This document shows, in pieces, positions 25,886 to 33,717 of a DNA stretch of 64,000 nt. The stretch spans positions 1,461,001-1,525,000 of the forward strand of contig NZ_CP038145.1 of NCBI RefSeq assembly GCF_004519515.1, given 5' to 3'. The position numbers and the translations under genes are program-made. Below the pieces are notes generated by a model. It saw only the letters and a list, made by a program, of their open reading frames with translations. It was not told the DNA's origin and did not search any database. Each line of letters starts with the position of its first letter. Positions within the stretch are counted from its first letter, which is position 1. This DNA comes from Actinobacillus indolicus. GTDB taxonomy: Bacteria > Pseudomonadota > Gammaproteobacteria > Enterobacterales > Pasteurellaceae.

Positions 25886-26407
25886 TTATTGAATATTTTC
25901 AGGATCTGTAATATTCATTTTTATTAAATCTAACTCTTTTAAGAGTTTATCATTATGTCCAAGATCTTTTCTTATAGCTCTATAAAGCCTGTCGATTATT
26001 TTAAGAACTAAATAAGGATCTTCATTATTTGGTTTTATAGCTCTAAATTCTTTCCATACTAGCAGGACTTCTTCAGACGACCAAAGAATTAGGTTTTCAC
26101 TGAGTTCTTGCATACTCTTTTGAAAAGATTCATCTAAAGGATCTATATCTATTTTTTTCTTTGCATTATTTTGAACAAGGTTAATTAAATCAAAAAACAT
26201 CCTATATGTTTCTATTTTACTCGCTCTATGGCTTTCTCTAATATCTCTAGATTTTGATTGATATTGTGTATACATAATACCAACAAAACCAAAAGTAGCT
26301 GTTAGTAGTGGAATAAAGACCGAAGGATTATTTAATCCCCAGCTAAATACATAATAAAGAAATGTTAAGAGAATTAATAAAACAATAAGACCTAATATAC
26401 TTTTCAT
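25886..26407 (-). CDS. AT-rich orphan two-span membrane protein
   Basis: A 173-residue protein I do not recognise. Residues about 2-25 (SILGLIVLLILLTFLYYVFSW) and about 30-47 (VFIPLLTATFGFVGIMYTQY) are hydrophobic; the remainder is a charged, helix-rich cytoplasmic domain starting at YQSKSRDIRESHRASKIETYRM. The DNA is visibly richer in A+T and in Ile/Lys/Asn codons than its neighbours and has no uptake sequence inside, signs of recent acquisition. It sits alone between gnd and a glutaredoxin-like gene. The topology (short membrane anchor plus cytoplasmic helical domain) occurs in many uncharacterised accessory proteins, but no function is claimed. Confidence 0.65.
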   Translation of the reverse strand: MKSILGLIVLLILLTFLYYVFSWGLNNPSVFIPLLTATFGFVGIMYTQYQSKSRDIRESHRASKIETYRMFFDLINLVQNNAKKKIDIDPLDESFQKSMQELSENLILWSSEEVLLVWKEFRAIKPNNEDPYLVLKIIDRLYRAIRKDLGHNDKLLKELDLIKMNITDPENIQ

Positions 26408-26501
26408 AATTTAATAATTAGTTAATTCCCAAAGATAGCGCTTGTTTGTAACGAGCACCTTTATTTATTGTTATATCACTCGTCAAAGACGAGCGCCATC
26501 G

Positions 26502-26765
26502 TTATTTATTAAAAATTTTCGCTAGTTCATCTTTATCCAACACCACATCCCCATTTTCCAACACTAACGCCGGAATGCCGATGTAGCTGTTTTTCTTCGC
26601 TTCATCAAAAGCAGGGTGGGTATCACGCAGTTTTAAAAAGGCTTTGAAATTAGCACGATCACCTGCCATATCTAAAGCTTCAAATTCTACGCCTAAACGA
26701 TTGAGTTCGGCGAAAAACGGTTCGGTATCCGGACACCAAGGGGCAAAGTAAACAATCGGTTTCAT
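26502..26765 (-). CDS. Glutaredoxin-like protein with a single active-site Cys
   Basis: An 87-residue thioredoxin-fold protein beginning MKPIVYFAPWCPDTEPF. C11 is the only cysteine; the usual CPxC second Cys is Thr (CPDT), so it cannot form an intramolecular disulfide and would act as a monothiol glutaredoxin or binding protein. The cis-Pro strand is visible as GIPALVLENGDVV. Eight bases separate it from the racemase gene upstream, so both are likely co-transcribed. Substrate unknown. Confidence 0.75.
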   Translation of the reverse strand: MKPIVYFAPWCPDTEPFFAELNRLGVEFEALDMAGDRANFKAFLKLRDTHPAFDEAKKNSYIGIPALVLENGDVVLDKDELAKIFNK

Positions 26766-26773
26766 AACATCTC

Positions 26774-27466
26774 CTATTTTTCTAAAATAAAATCCACCGC
26801 CATTTCACTGTGCAATGTTGCGGTATCAAAAAACGGTAAGGTGGAATCACGTTGGTTAATCAATAAGCCGATTTCCGTACAACCTAAAATTACGCCTTCC
26901 GCACCAAGTGCGGTCAGATTTTCGATGGTTTTGAGATGATAGGCTTTTGATTCGGGTTTGATAATACCGACACAAAGTTCTTCAAAAATAATACGATGAA
27001 TTTCTAATTTGGCATCATCGTCAGGCACAATTGGCTCAACACCACGTTCACGCAAGCCATCCACATAAAAATTATCCGCCATGGTATAGTGCGTACCAAG
27101 TAATGCGACTTTGCGTAAACCTTGTGCTTTAATTCGATCTGCCACCACATCAAGAATATGTAATAACGGCACCGAAACCGCATTTTGTACCGCACCGGCG
27201 ACTTTGTGCATCGTATTCGCACCAATTAAAATCCCTTCTGCACCAATGCTTTCAAGCAATTGGGCTTCTTTTGCTAAAATTTCACCTGCTTTTTGCCAAT
27301 TTGCTGATTTTTGGCACTGTACAATATCTTCAAAATTTACGCTCGACATCAGCAACTTAGCACTACTATTTCCACCTAATGCAACATTAACTGCTCGATT
27401 GATATTCAAATAATAAGAAACCGTACTTTCAGGGCTCATTCCGCCTAATATGCCGAGTGTTTTCAT
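26774..27466 (-). CDS. Aspartate/glutamate racemase family protein (YgeA-type)
   Basis: A 230-residue Asp/Glu racemase-fold protein. The N-terminal signature MKTLGILGGMSPESTVSYY is that of the YgeA group. The two catalytic positions are T85 in GANTMHK and C196 in GCTEIGLL; E. coli YgeA, an L-aspartate/glutamate racemase, also uses a Thr/Cys pair rather than two Cys. So loss of the first Cys is a subgroup trait, not decay. Role may be D-amino-acid supply or recycling. Pairs with the glutaredoxin-like gene downstream. Confidence 0.85.
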   Translation of the reverse strand: MKTLGILGGMSPESTVSYYLNINRAVNVALGGNSSAKLLMSSVNFEDIVQCQKSANWQKAGEILAKEAQLLESIGAEGILIGANTMHKVAGAVQNAVSVPLLHILDVVADRIKAQGLRKVALLGTHYTMADNFYVDGLRERGVEPIVPDDDAKLEIHRIIFEELCVGIIKPESKAYHLKTIENLTALGAEGVILGCTEIGLLINQRDSTLPFFDTATLHSEMAVDFILEK

Positions 27467-27587
27467 TTTAACTCCTATGCACCTAAACTTACTGCTAATG
27501 CTAGCATTGCAAGCAAGAGTTGCTTTATTCTTCGCACAAGTGGTCCGTTTTGCAAAATTTTTTGCAGATCTGACCGCTTGTAATCAT

Positions 27588-27980
27588 TTAATTTTTCGTC
27601 CACGCACTAGGATGTTGCTCAAAACCGATATGCGGATAGTAATCGACCGCTTGGGGGGCAGCGAGCAAAATCAGTTTTACTTTTGGATGCAGTGCGTGTT
27701 GAGTCTGCTGAATAAGTGCCTGCCCGATACCTTGTTTTTGGTAATCGTCCCGAACCGCTAAGTCTGCCAAATAGCAGCAGTAACTAAAATCTGTCAGGGA
27801 GCGGGCAACACCAATCAACTCACCGTTATGCCAAGCGGAGATGATTAAATTAGCGTGCTTTAACATGGATTCTACACGCTCAGATTCATTAAGCGGACGA
27901 CGTTCTCCCAACGTTGTTCGGTTTAATAATGTGCGATATTGCTCTACGGATAGAGGAACATTGATTTTATATTCAACCAT
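27588..27980 (-). CDS. GNAT-family N-acetyltransferase
   Basis: A 130-residue GNAT protein. Core motif A is visible in YLADLAVRDDYQKQGIGQALIQQT (about 73-97), with the acetyl-CoA pyrophosphate loop QKQGIG; the N-terminal part (YKINVPLSVEQYRTLLNRTTLGERRP) matches a common bacterial subgroup. Acetyl acceptor unknown; small size and context give no further hint. Flanked by uptake-sequence copies at its 3' side (about 27,574). Confidence 0.85.
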   Translation of the reverse strand: MVEYKINVPLSVEQYRTLLNRTTLGERRPLNESERVESMLKHANLIISAWHNGELIGVARSLTDFSYCCYLADLAVRDDYQKQGIGQALIQQTQHALHPKVKLILLAAPQAVDYYPHIGFEQHPSAWTKN

Positions 27981-28012
27981 GGCTTAACTCCTTGGCAATC
28001 TATCAACAAAAA

Positions 28013-28711
28013 TTAAAGTAATGCCCCAGCTTCTTTATCCAAATACCACTCGGTCATGCCATTTCTTGCCTTAATTCTCGCAGCAGGATAAGGCAAATTT
28101 TCTGTTGCTGTGGTTTGGATCTCTTTGAGAATTTTCGCTTTGCTTGCGCCTGTTACCAAATAAGTAATGCGTTTTGCTTGTTCAATTAATTTAGCTGTTT
28201 TGGAAATACGGATTTGCCCTGTTTCAGGATGTTTGGCGATGACGGCTAAATTCGGATCGTTAAAATCCGTTTGGTGCGGGAAAAGGGAAGCGGTGTGTCC
28301 GTCGGTTCCCATGCCTAAAATGATCCAATCAAATTCACCGTTAGGGATACAAGCGGTCAGTTCTTGCGAAAATCTTGCAAGTTCTTGCTCCACAGGCTCT
28401 TCACCACGAATACGGTGGATATTTTCTGCAGGGAGCTCGATATGATCGAACAGTAGTTTTTGCACTTCGCCGTAATTACTTTCAGGATCTTGTGGCGGAA
28501 CCATACGATCATCGCCCCACCAAAAATGTAAATTTTGCCATTGAATTTGGCTTTTATACGGCTCTTGAGCAAGGGTTTTAAACAGCAGTTTCGGTGTACT
28601 TCCGCCCGATAAGGAAATATGTACAGGGCGGTTTAATTGGCTATATAACACAAATTCTTGTGCGATTTTTTCCACTGCACTTTGTGCTGTTGGGAATGTG
28701 ATGTAGTTCAT
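28013..28711 (-). CDS. pgl: 6-phosphogluconolactonase
   Basis: A 232-residue NagB/DevB-fold lactonase that hydrolyses 6-phosphogluconolactone, second step of the oxidative pentose phosphate pathway. Signatures LSGGSTPKLLF (about 34-44), FWWGDDRMVPPQDPESNYG (about 63-81) and LGMGTDGHTASLFPH (about 143-157) are intact. It starts four bases after the zwf stop, so zwf-pgl form one transcript. An uptake-sequence copy lies inside (about 28,352). Confidence 0.96.
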   Translation of the reverse strand: MNYITFPTAQSAVEKIAQEFVLYSQLNRPVHISLSGGSTPKLLFKTLAQEPYKSQIQWQNLHFWWGDDRMVPPQDPESNYGEVQKLLFDHIELPAENIHRIRGEEPVEQELARFSQELTACIPNGEFDWIILGMGTDGHTASLFPHQTDFNDPNLAVIAKHPETGQIRISKTAKLIEQAKRITYLVTGASKAKILKEIQTTATENLPYPAARIKARNGMTEWYLDKEAGALL

Positions 28712-28715
28712 AAAA

Positions 28716-30200
28716 TTACACTTTCTTTTTCATTAATCCACTTGGTTTACGCCATACTTTGCCGTGTTTAGCAATCAGTTTATCGGCTTCAGAAGGCCCC
28801 CAAGTACCAGCTTCGTATTCATAGATACGACCACGTTCTGCTTTATAGTCCAAAATTGGTTGAACAAATTTCCAGCAAGCGTGCACTGCATCAGTACGAG
28901 CGAAGAGGGTTGCATCGCCTTTCATCGCATCTAATAACAGACGCTCATAAGCCGTTAATAAGCTTGGTGATGCAAGATCGGCATAGCGGAAATCCATTGA
29001 TACTTCTTTCGCTTCAAAGCCTGCACCAGGTTTTTTCAAGCCGAAACGCATTGAAATACCTTCGTCGGGTTGGATACGAATAATCAATTTATTATCAGGG
29101 GCATTTTGACTAAAGACTGGGTGTGGGGTTGTTTTAAAGTGAATAACCACTTCTGTTACACGTGTAGGCAAACGCTTACCTGTACGGACATAGAACGGCA
29201 CGCCAGCCCAACGCCAGTTGTCGATTTGGCAACGTACCGCCATATAGGTTTCTGTGGTCGAGTCTTCTGGTACACCTTTTTCTTGTAGGTAGCCTTTGAC
29301 TTGTTCACCATCAATTTCACTTGCGGTGTATTGTCCAAGCACTAAGTTATTTTTAATGTCTTCATTTGAAAGCGGATGCAGGCAATGTAGCACTTTGGCG
29401 ACTTCATCACGCATTGAATCGGCATTGATAATCGCAGGTGGCTCCATCGCAACCATCGCTAATACTTGCAACAAATGGTTTTGGAACATATCACGCATTG
29501 CGCCTGAACCATCATAATAGCCACCACGATCTTCTACACCAATAGATTCCGCCCCTGTGATTTCCACATAATCAATAAAATTACGGTTCCAGAGTGGTTC
29601 AAATAGACCGTTAGAAAAACGCAGAACGAGTAAATTCTGTACCGTTTCTTTACCTAAGTAATGGTCGATACGGTAGATCTGATGTTCTTCAAAATACTTA
29701 TGAATTTGAATATCAAGGGCTTTTGCGGTTTCAATATCGTAGCCGAATGGCTTTTCTACAATAATCCGTTTCCAGCCAAATTCTTCTGTTGTTAAACCGT
29801 GTGCTGAAAGACATTCAGGGATAACGCCGTATAAACTGGGTGGCGTAGAAAGATAATATAGCGTATTACCGCCAGTACCGTATTTATCGTGCAGTTCATC
29901 TAAACGTGGCAATAATTTTGCATAATCCACCGCATCAGATGTGTTGATTGCTTGGTAGTAAAGGTGTTCGCAAAATTTTTCTAAGATCTCACCGCTTGCA
30001 TTTTCAAGTTTGATTAAGGTGTCATGCATTTTTTGGCGGAAAGATTCATCATCTAATGCAGAACGAGCTACGCCTAATACAGAGAAGTTTTCTGATAATC
30101 TTCCAATTTTGTAGAGATGATAAAGTGCGGGAATTAATTTACGGTAAGTTAAGTCGCCAGAGGCACCAAAAATTACAATACAGTTATTATCTGCTTTCAT
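28716..30200 (-). CDS. zwf: Glucose-6-phosphate 1-dehydrogenase
   Basis: A 494-residue G6PD that makes 6-phosphogluconolactone and NADPH. N-terminal NADP motif GASGDLTYRKLIPAL (about 11-25), the active-site peptide RIDHYLGKETVQNLL (about 177-191) with the catalytic His and Lys, and the EKPFGYD substrate-contact motif are all present. First gene of zwf-pgl; ribosome site AGGAT precedes the ATG. The gene upstream on the same strand is cysQ, 66 bases away. Confidence 0.97.
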   Translation of the reverse strand: MKADNNCIVIFGASGDLTYRKLIPALYHLYKIGRLSENFSVLGVARSALDDESFRQKMHDTLIKLENASGEILEKFCEHLYYQAINTSDAVDYAKLLPRLDELHDKYGTGGNTLYYLSTPPSLYGVIPECLSAHGLTTEEFGWKRIIVEKPFGYDIETAKALDIQIHKYFEEHQIYRIDHYLGKETVQNLLVLRFSNGLFEPLWNRNFIDYVEITGAESIGVEDRGGYYDGSGAMRDMFQNHLLQVLAMVAMEPPAIINADSMRDEVAKVLHCLHPLSNEDIKNNLVLGQYTASEIDGEQVKGYLQEKGVPEDSTTETYMAVRCQIDNWRWAGVPFYVRTGKRLPTRVTEVVIHFKTTPHPVFSQNAPDNKLIIRIQPDEGISMRFGLKKPGAGFEAKEVSMDFRYADLASPSLLTAYERLLLDAMKGDATLFARTDAVHACWKFVQPILDYKAERGRIYEYEAGTWGPSEADKLIAKHGKVWRKPSGLMKKKV

Positions 30201-30266
30201 TTGCTATCCTAAATAATAAAAAGTTGCGCTATTTTGCATTACTTTATTTAAAGTGAGAAATTAGTT

Positions 30267-31082
30267 TTATTTATTAAAGTGAAAGGTAGAACGCCAATCA
30301 TGATGTTTGTTTCCGACCATAATAAAATGCGGATTAACAAAGGTTTCTCGCTGATTGTAGGTGAGAGGGTTAAAATCTAAATCAAATACCTCTCCGCCTG
30401 TTTCAGCTAATAAGATTTCTGCGGCCGCAGTATCCCATTCGCCTGTATCGCCTAAACGAATATAACAATCTGCTTTACCCTCAGCAACCAATCCTGCTTT
30501 TAAACTACTTGAGCCATATTGTAAGAGTTCTATTTGATAAGGTGGTCGTACCGCTTGATGTATTTTATCCCCGTTTGTATTGCCAATAGTCACTTGCAAG
30601 CGGTGAGATTTATCAAATATTTTGCAATTTTTGATTAATGGTTGAACATGGCTATTTTCTTTAAGAAAAGCGCCATGATTTTTCATCGCATAGTAAGTTT
30701 TTCCTAAAATAGGAGAATGAATAATGCCAAGTACGGGGGTATTTTGTTGAATTAATCCAATGACAACAGAAAATTGATCGGTTCGATCAATGAACTGTTG
30801 TGTACCATCAAGAGGATCAACGATCCAATATTCCTGCCAATGAGTACGTTCAGCAAGTGGAATTTTACAGCTTTCTTCAGAGAGTATAGGGATCTCTGGT
30901 GTTAATAATTTCAATTGTTCGGTAACAAATTGACTGATAAAGAGATCAGCTTCAGTCACAGGGGTTTTATCTGATTTGATCTGAACTTCTACTGATCTAC
31001 TATAAAAGTGCGTCAAGTGTTCGCCTGCTTGGTAAGCAATATTCAATACTTTGTCTAATAATTGTTGATTGAGTGTTTGCAT
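30267..31082 (-). CDS. cysQ: 3'(2'),5'-bisphosphate nucleotidase CysQ
   Basis: A 271-residue member of the inositol-monophosphatase superfamily that removes 3'-phosphate from PAP/PAPS, recycling the by-product of sulfate assimilation. The metal-binding motifs are visible: ILSEES (Glu pair, about 67-72), WIVDPLDGTQQFI (DPLDGT, about 86-98) and GDTGEWDTAAAEILLAETGGEV near the C-terminus. Ribosome site GGGAG before the ATG. Adjacent to zwf on the same strand. Confidence 0.95.
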   Translation of the reverse strand: MQTLNQQLLDKVLNIAYQAGEHLTHFYSRSVEVQIKSDKTPVTEADLFISQFVTEQLKLLTPEIPILSEESCKIPLAERTHWQEYWIVDPLDGTQQFIDRTDQFSVVIGLIQQNTPVLGIIHSPILGKTYYAMKNHGAFLKENSHVQPLIKNCKIFDKSHRLQVTIGNTNGDKIHQAVRPPYQIELLQYGSSSLKAGLVAEGKADCYIRLGDTGEWDTAAAEILLAETGGEVFDLDFNPLTYNQRETFVNPHFIMVGNKHHDWRSTFHFNK

Positions 31083-31143
31083 ATAAACTCCCTTAGATAA
31101 TTTCTGAATGATACCTCACAAATTCAGACTCGTAAAAATAATA

Positions 31144-31545
31144 TTATTTTTTAGGTAAAAATAGGCGTAAAACGACCATAGAATAAATAATATTTGCTAA
31201 TGCAAAGGTTAAGGCAAATAAGATCACGGCAAGGGATTGTTCCCATAGGGGGATAGGATCTTCAAGGCTGGTGTATTCATCAAAAGCCAACATTAGCGAA
31301 AATGAACAAAGGCTATAAATAAACATGATTATCCCTGAGAAAAAGGCAATTTGAATGATGTTACGTTGGTGATACTGTTGTTTGTAGCTGACTAATGCAA
31401 ATAGAAAAACTGGAACGCTAAATAAGGCAAAAACAACCAACATTCCCCCTTGGCTAAATTCGCTAAAAAGGGGTAACAGGGCAGAGCCGAGTAACTGGGT
31501 AAGTAGTGGATAAATCCATAAAATGTGTAGGCTAGTTTTGTGCAT
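31144..31545 (-). CDS. Four-span inner-membrane protein of unknown function
   Basis: A 133-residue very hydrophobic protein with four predicted membrane helices (about 8-26, 32-52, 63-84 and 103-128) and few charged residues. I recognise no characterised family. It overlaps the end of the nudE gene by 14 bases, so the two are translationally coupled. The overlap suggests a conserved pair, but nothing in the sequence indicates function. Confidence 0.7.
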   Translation of the reverse strand: MHKTSLHILWIYPLLTQLLGSALLPLFSEFSQGGMLVVFALFSVPVFLFALVSYKQQYHQRNIIQIAFFSGIIMFIYSLCSFSLMLAFDEYTSLEDPIPLWEQSLAVILFALTFALANIIYSMVVLRLFLPKK

Positions 31546-32080
31546 GGAGATATTCTCTTAATAAAAATAAAGCAGATAAATTGCGTGCTTCGGCAAAATT
31601 AGGGTCGGCAAGCAGTTCGTCGATTTTGTTTAATGGATAATAGATGATTTCAAGTGGCTCTGGTTCATCACCTTCTAGCTGTGATGGGTAAAGATCTTGT
31701 GCCACAAAAACGTGCATTAAACCATACATATGGCTAGGTCCACTATATAATGAACGTAGTGGTTCGATGCTTCTTGCCCCAAATCCAATCTCTTCTTGTA
31801 ACTCTCGATTTGCACTTTCTATCGGTTCTTCACCTGCATCAACAATACCTTTAGGAAAAGTTAATTCATAACGTTCAGGGCCAACAGCATATTCTTTGAC
31901 AAGGACAAGGTGATTATTATGAATCGGTAATACCATAACAGATGAACGACGTTGTGGTGTTAAACGTTCATAGGTGCGTTCTTCGCCATTGGAAAAACGG
32001 AGATCCACCGATTGCACTTCAAAAATTCGGGTTTTGGCGATCACGGAGATAGATTTGATCTCTGGGAGTTGTTTTGACAT
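31532..32080 (-). CDS. nudE: ADP-ribose/nucleotide diphosphatase NudE
   Basis: A 182-residue Nudix hydrolase. The full Nudix box is visible as GIVDAGEEPIESANRELQEE plus IGF (about 91-113), and the preceding KEYAVGPERYELTFPKG stretch and long N-terminal beta region match NudE, which hydrolyses ADP-ribose, NADH and Ap3A. MSKQLPEIKS is taken as start; TTG or ATG codons four to five codons upstream are alternatives without a better ribosome site. Confidence 0.92.
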   Translation of the reverse strand: MSKQLPEIKSISVIAKTRIFEVQSVDLRFSNGEERTYERLTPQRRSSVMVLPIHNNHLVLVKEYAVGPERYELTFPKGIVDAGEEPIESANRELQEEIGFGARSIEPLRSLYSGPSHMYGLMHVFVAQDLYPSQLEGDEPEPLEIIYYPLNKIDELLADPNFAEARNLSALFLLREYLHAQN

Positions 32081-32128
32081 AGTCTTTCTCATCAAAAATT
32101 GTTTGTTCGCATTGTAGACTGTTCATCT

Positions 32129-32605
32129 TTAACCAACAACCAAATAAATGCTCCAAAGTAATAAAGCATAGCGAATTCCCTTTCCAAACGTGATTAATAG
32201 CATGCTTTTCCATAAATTAAAACGTAACCAGCCTGCAATACCACAAAAGAGATCGCCAACAATAGGAAGCCAGCTAAATAATAGAATCCATATACCATAT
32301 TTTTGACTCAATGTGAGTGCGAGTTTGACGCTTTTATGTTGCTGGTCGTGAAATTTAGGCTGAGGAAAAAATTGAGCGATAAAATAGGTTGTCATGCTAC
32401 CGAGTGCATTGCCTAATGTCGCTACAATGAATAATCCATACACCGTATTTTTTTGTAATAGTGCTTGTGTTGCATAAGTAGTAAAAACCACTTCGGAGTT
32501 CCCGGGCAGTATCGTTGCACTTAAAAAACTACTCGCAAACATAATGAGGAGTTGATTTTCTTCACTTAGGAAAATTCCGAGTAAAGCAGTCAGATAATCG
32601 GTCAT
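32129..32605 (-). CDS. yqaA: YqaA-family (DedA-like/VTT) membrane protein
   Basis: A 158-residue inner-membrane protein of the YqaA branch of the DedA/VTT family. Signatures: FLSATILPGNSEVVF (about 28-42), a TLGNALGSMTTYFIAQF re-entrant-type segment (about 63-79) and FSWLPIVGDLFCGIAGWLR (about 110-128). DedA relatives flip lipids or support membrane homeostasis; YqaA itself is uncharacterised. Divergent from focA, with the FNR-containing region between them. Confidence 0.88.
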   Translation of the reverse strand: MTDYLTALLGIFLSEENQLLIMFASSFLSATILPGNSEVVFTTYATQALLQKNTVYGLFIVATLGNALGSMTTYFIAQFFPQPKFHDQQHKSVKLALTLSQKYGIWILLFSWLPIVGDLFCGIAGWLRFNLWKSMLLITFGKGIRYALLLWSIYLVVG

Positions 32606-32672
32606 TTTGTAACTATTTTGTTAAATTTGTGTTCTAGTTAAGTTTATAAAAATCGTACTTTTTTTGAAAGAT

Positions 32673-32686
32673 TGATGTGGATCAAG
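32673..32686. promoter_or_regulatory. FNR box upstream of focA
   Basis: TTGATGTGGATCAA is a perfect match to the FNR consensus TTGAT-N4-ATCAA. It lies 114 bases before the focA start, as expected for anaerobic induction of focA-pflB. Confidence 0.85.
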
Positions 32687-32799
32687 AAAGAATTCTACTT
32701 TATTTATTTTAAACGTAAAAATTATTTAATCATCAGTTTAACAGGTCTATAATTCTCAACAATTTCTATAATTTTTCAAATTTTCGTTTAAGGATAGTA

Positions 32800-33624
32800 A
32801 TGTTTTCACCTGCTGAGATGGCAAAAATCGCCGAAGATGGCGCAGTTTATAAAGCAACCAAAAACCAATTTTATTCTTTCATTTCAGCAATTACTGCTGG
32901 CGCTTATATTTCTATTGCCTTTGTCTTTTATGCTACCACACAAGTTGGCGCAGCAGATATGCCATGGGGTGTTGCTAAACTCATTGGTGGCCTCGTTTTC
33001 TCTTTAGGCATTATTATGTGTGTGGTATTTGGGGCAGAGCTTTTCACTTCAACGACCATGACGATTGTTGCCAAAGCAAGCAAGCGAATTACGTGGGCGC
33101 AGATGTTTAAAAATTGGCTGGTCGTTTATGGTGGCAACTTTGTCGGCGCAACCTTTATTGTGCTGTTAGTGTGGTTTAGCGGTGAAATTATGGCTGCAAA
33201 TGGGCAGTGGGGCTTGACTATTTTAAAAACAGCCCAACATAAAATACACCATACTTGGATTGAAGCATTCAGCTTGGGGATTTTCTGTAATCTGATGGTC
33301 TGTATTGCGGTATGGATGGCGTATGCAGGTAAGAGCCTGACGGATAAAGCGTTCATTATGATTTTGCCGATCGCAATGTTTGTGGCATCTGGCTTCGAAC
33401 ACTGTGTGGCGAATATGTTTATGATCCCAATGGGCGTGTTAATCCACGGTTCTGCAAGCCCTGAATTTTGGACAGCGATAGGGGTTGATCCTAGTCAATT
33501 CGCTGATTTAACAATGGCAAATTTTGTGGTGAAAAATTTAATTCCAGCAACCTTAGGTAATATTGTTGGTGGTGCATTTTTCATCGGTATGGTGCAGTGG
33601 TTTTTGCATCTAAAGAAACATTAA
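32800..33624 (+). CDS. focA: Formate channel FocA
   Basis: A 274-residue formate/nitrite transporter with six membrane helices. It moves formate made by PflB across the inner membrane. FNT signatures: KNQFYSFISAITAGAYISIAFVF (about 21-44), the slide region and GGNFVGA (about 110-116), and EHCVANMFMIPMG (about 200-212) with the central-pore His. Directly upstream of pflB in the same orientation, 93 bases apart, and preceded by an FNR box. Confidence 0.97.
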   Translation: MFSPAEMAKIAEDGAVYKATKNQFYSFISAITAGAYISIAFVFYATTQVGAADMPWGVAKLIGGLVFSLGIIMCVVFGAELFTSTTMTIVAKASKRITWAQMFKNWLVVYGGNFVGATFIVLLVWFSGEIMAANGQWGLTILKTAQHKIHHTWIEAFSLGIFCNLMVCIAVWMAYAGKSLTDKAFIMILPIAMFVASGFEHCVANMFMIPMGVLIHGSASPEFWTAIGVDPSQFADLTMANFVVKNLIPATLGNIVGGAFFIGMVQWFLHLKKH

Positions 33625-33634
33625 TTCAAAACTT

Positions 33635-33681
33635 GCAAGCGGTCAGTTTTCGCAGATTTTTTGCAAAATCGCACCGCTTGC
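33635..33681. repeat. Opposed uptake sequences between focA and pflB
   Basis: GCAAGCGGTCAGTTTT (33,635-33,650) faces AAAATCGCACCGCTTGC (33,665-33,681). The pair can form a hairpin and may give partial termination, allowing unequal focA and pflB expression as is known in E. coli. Confidence 0.65.
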
Positions 33682-33717
33682 GTTCCAATTTATTACATTA
33701 ACTAACGAGGACTTAAA

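Noticed and set aside
26774..27466. Racemase pseudogene, because one catalytic Cys is replaced by Thr
   Set aside because: E. coli YgeA is active with the same Thr/Cys pair, so the change is a subgroup feature.
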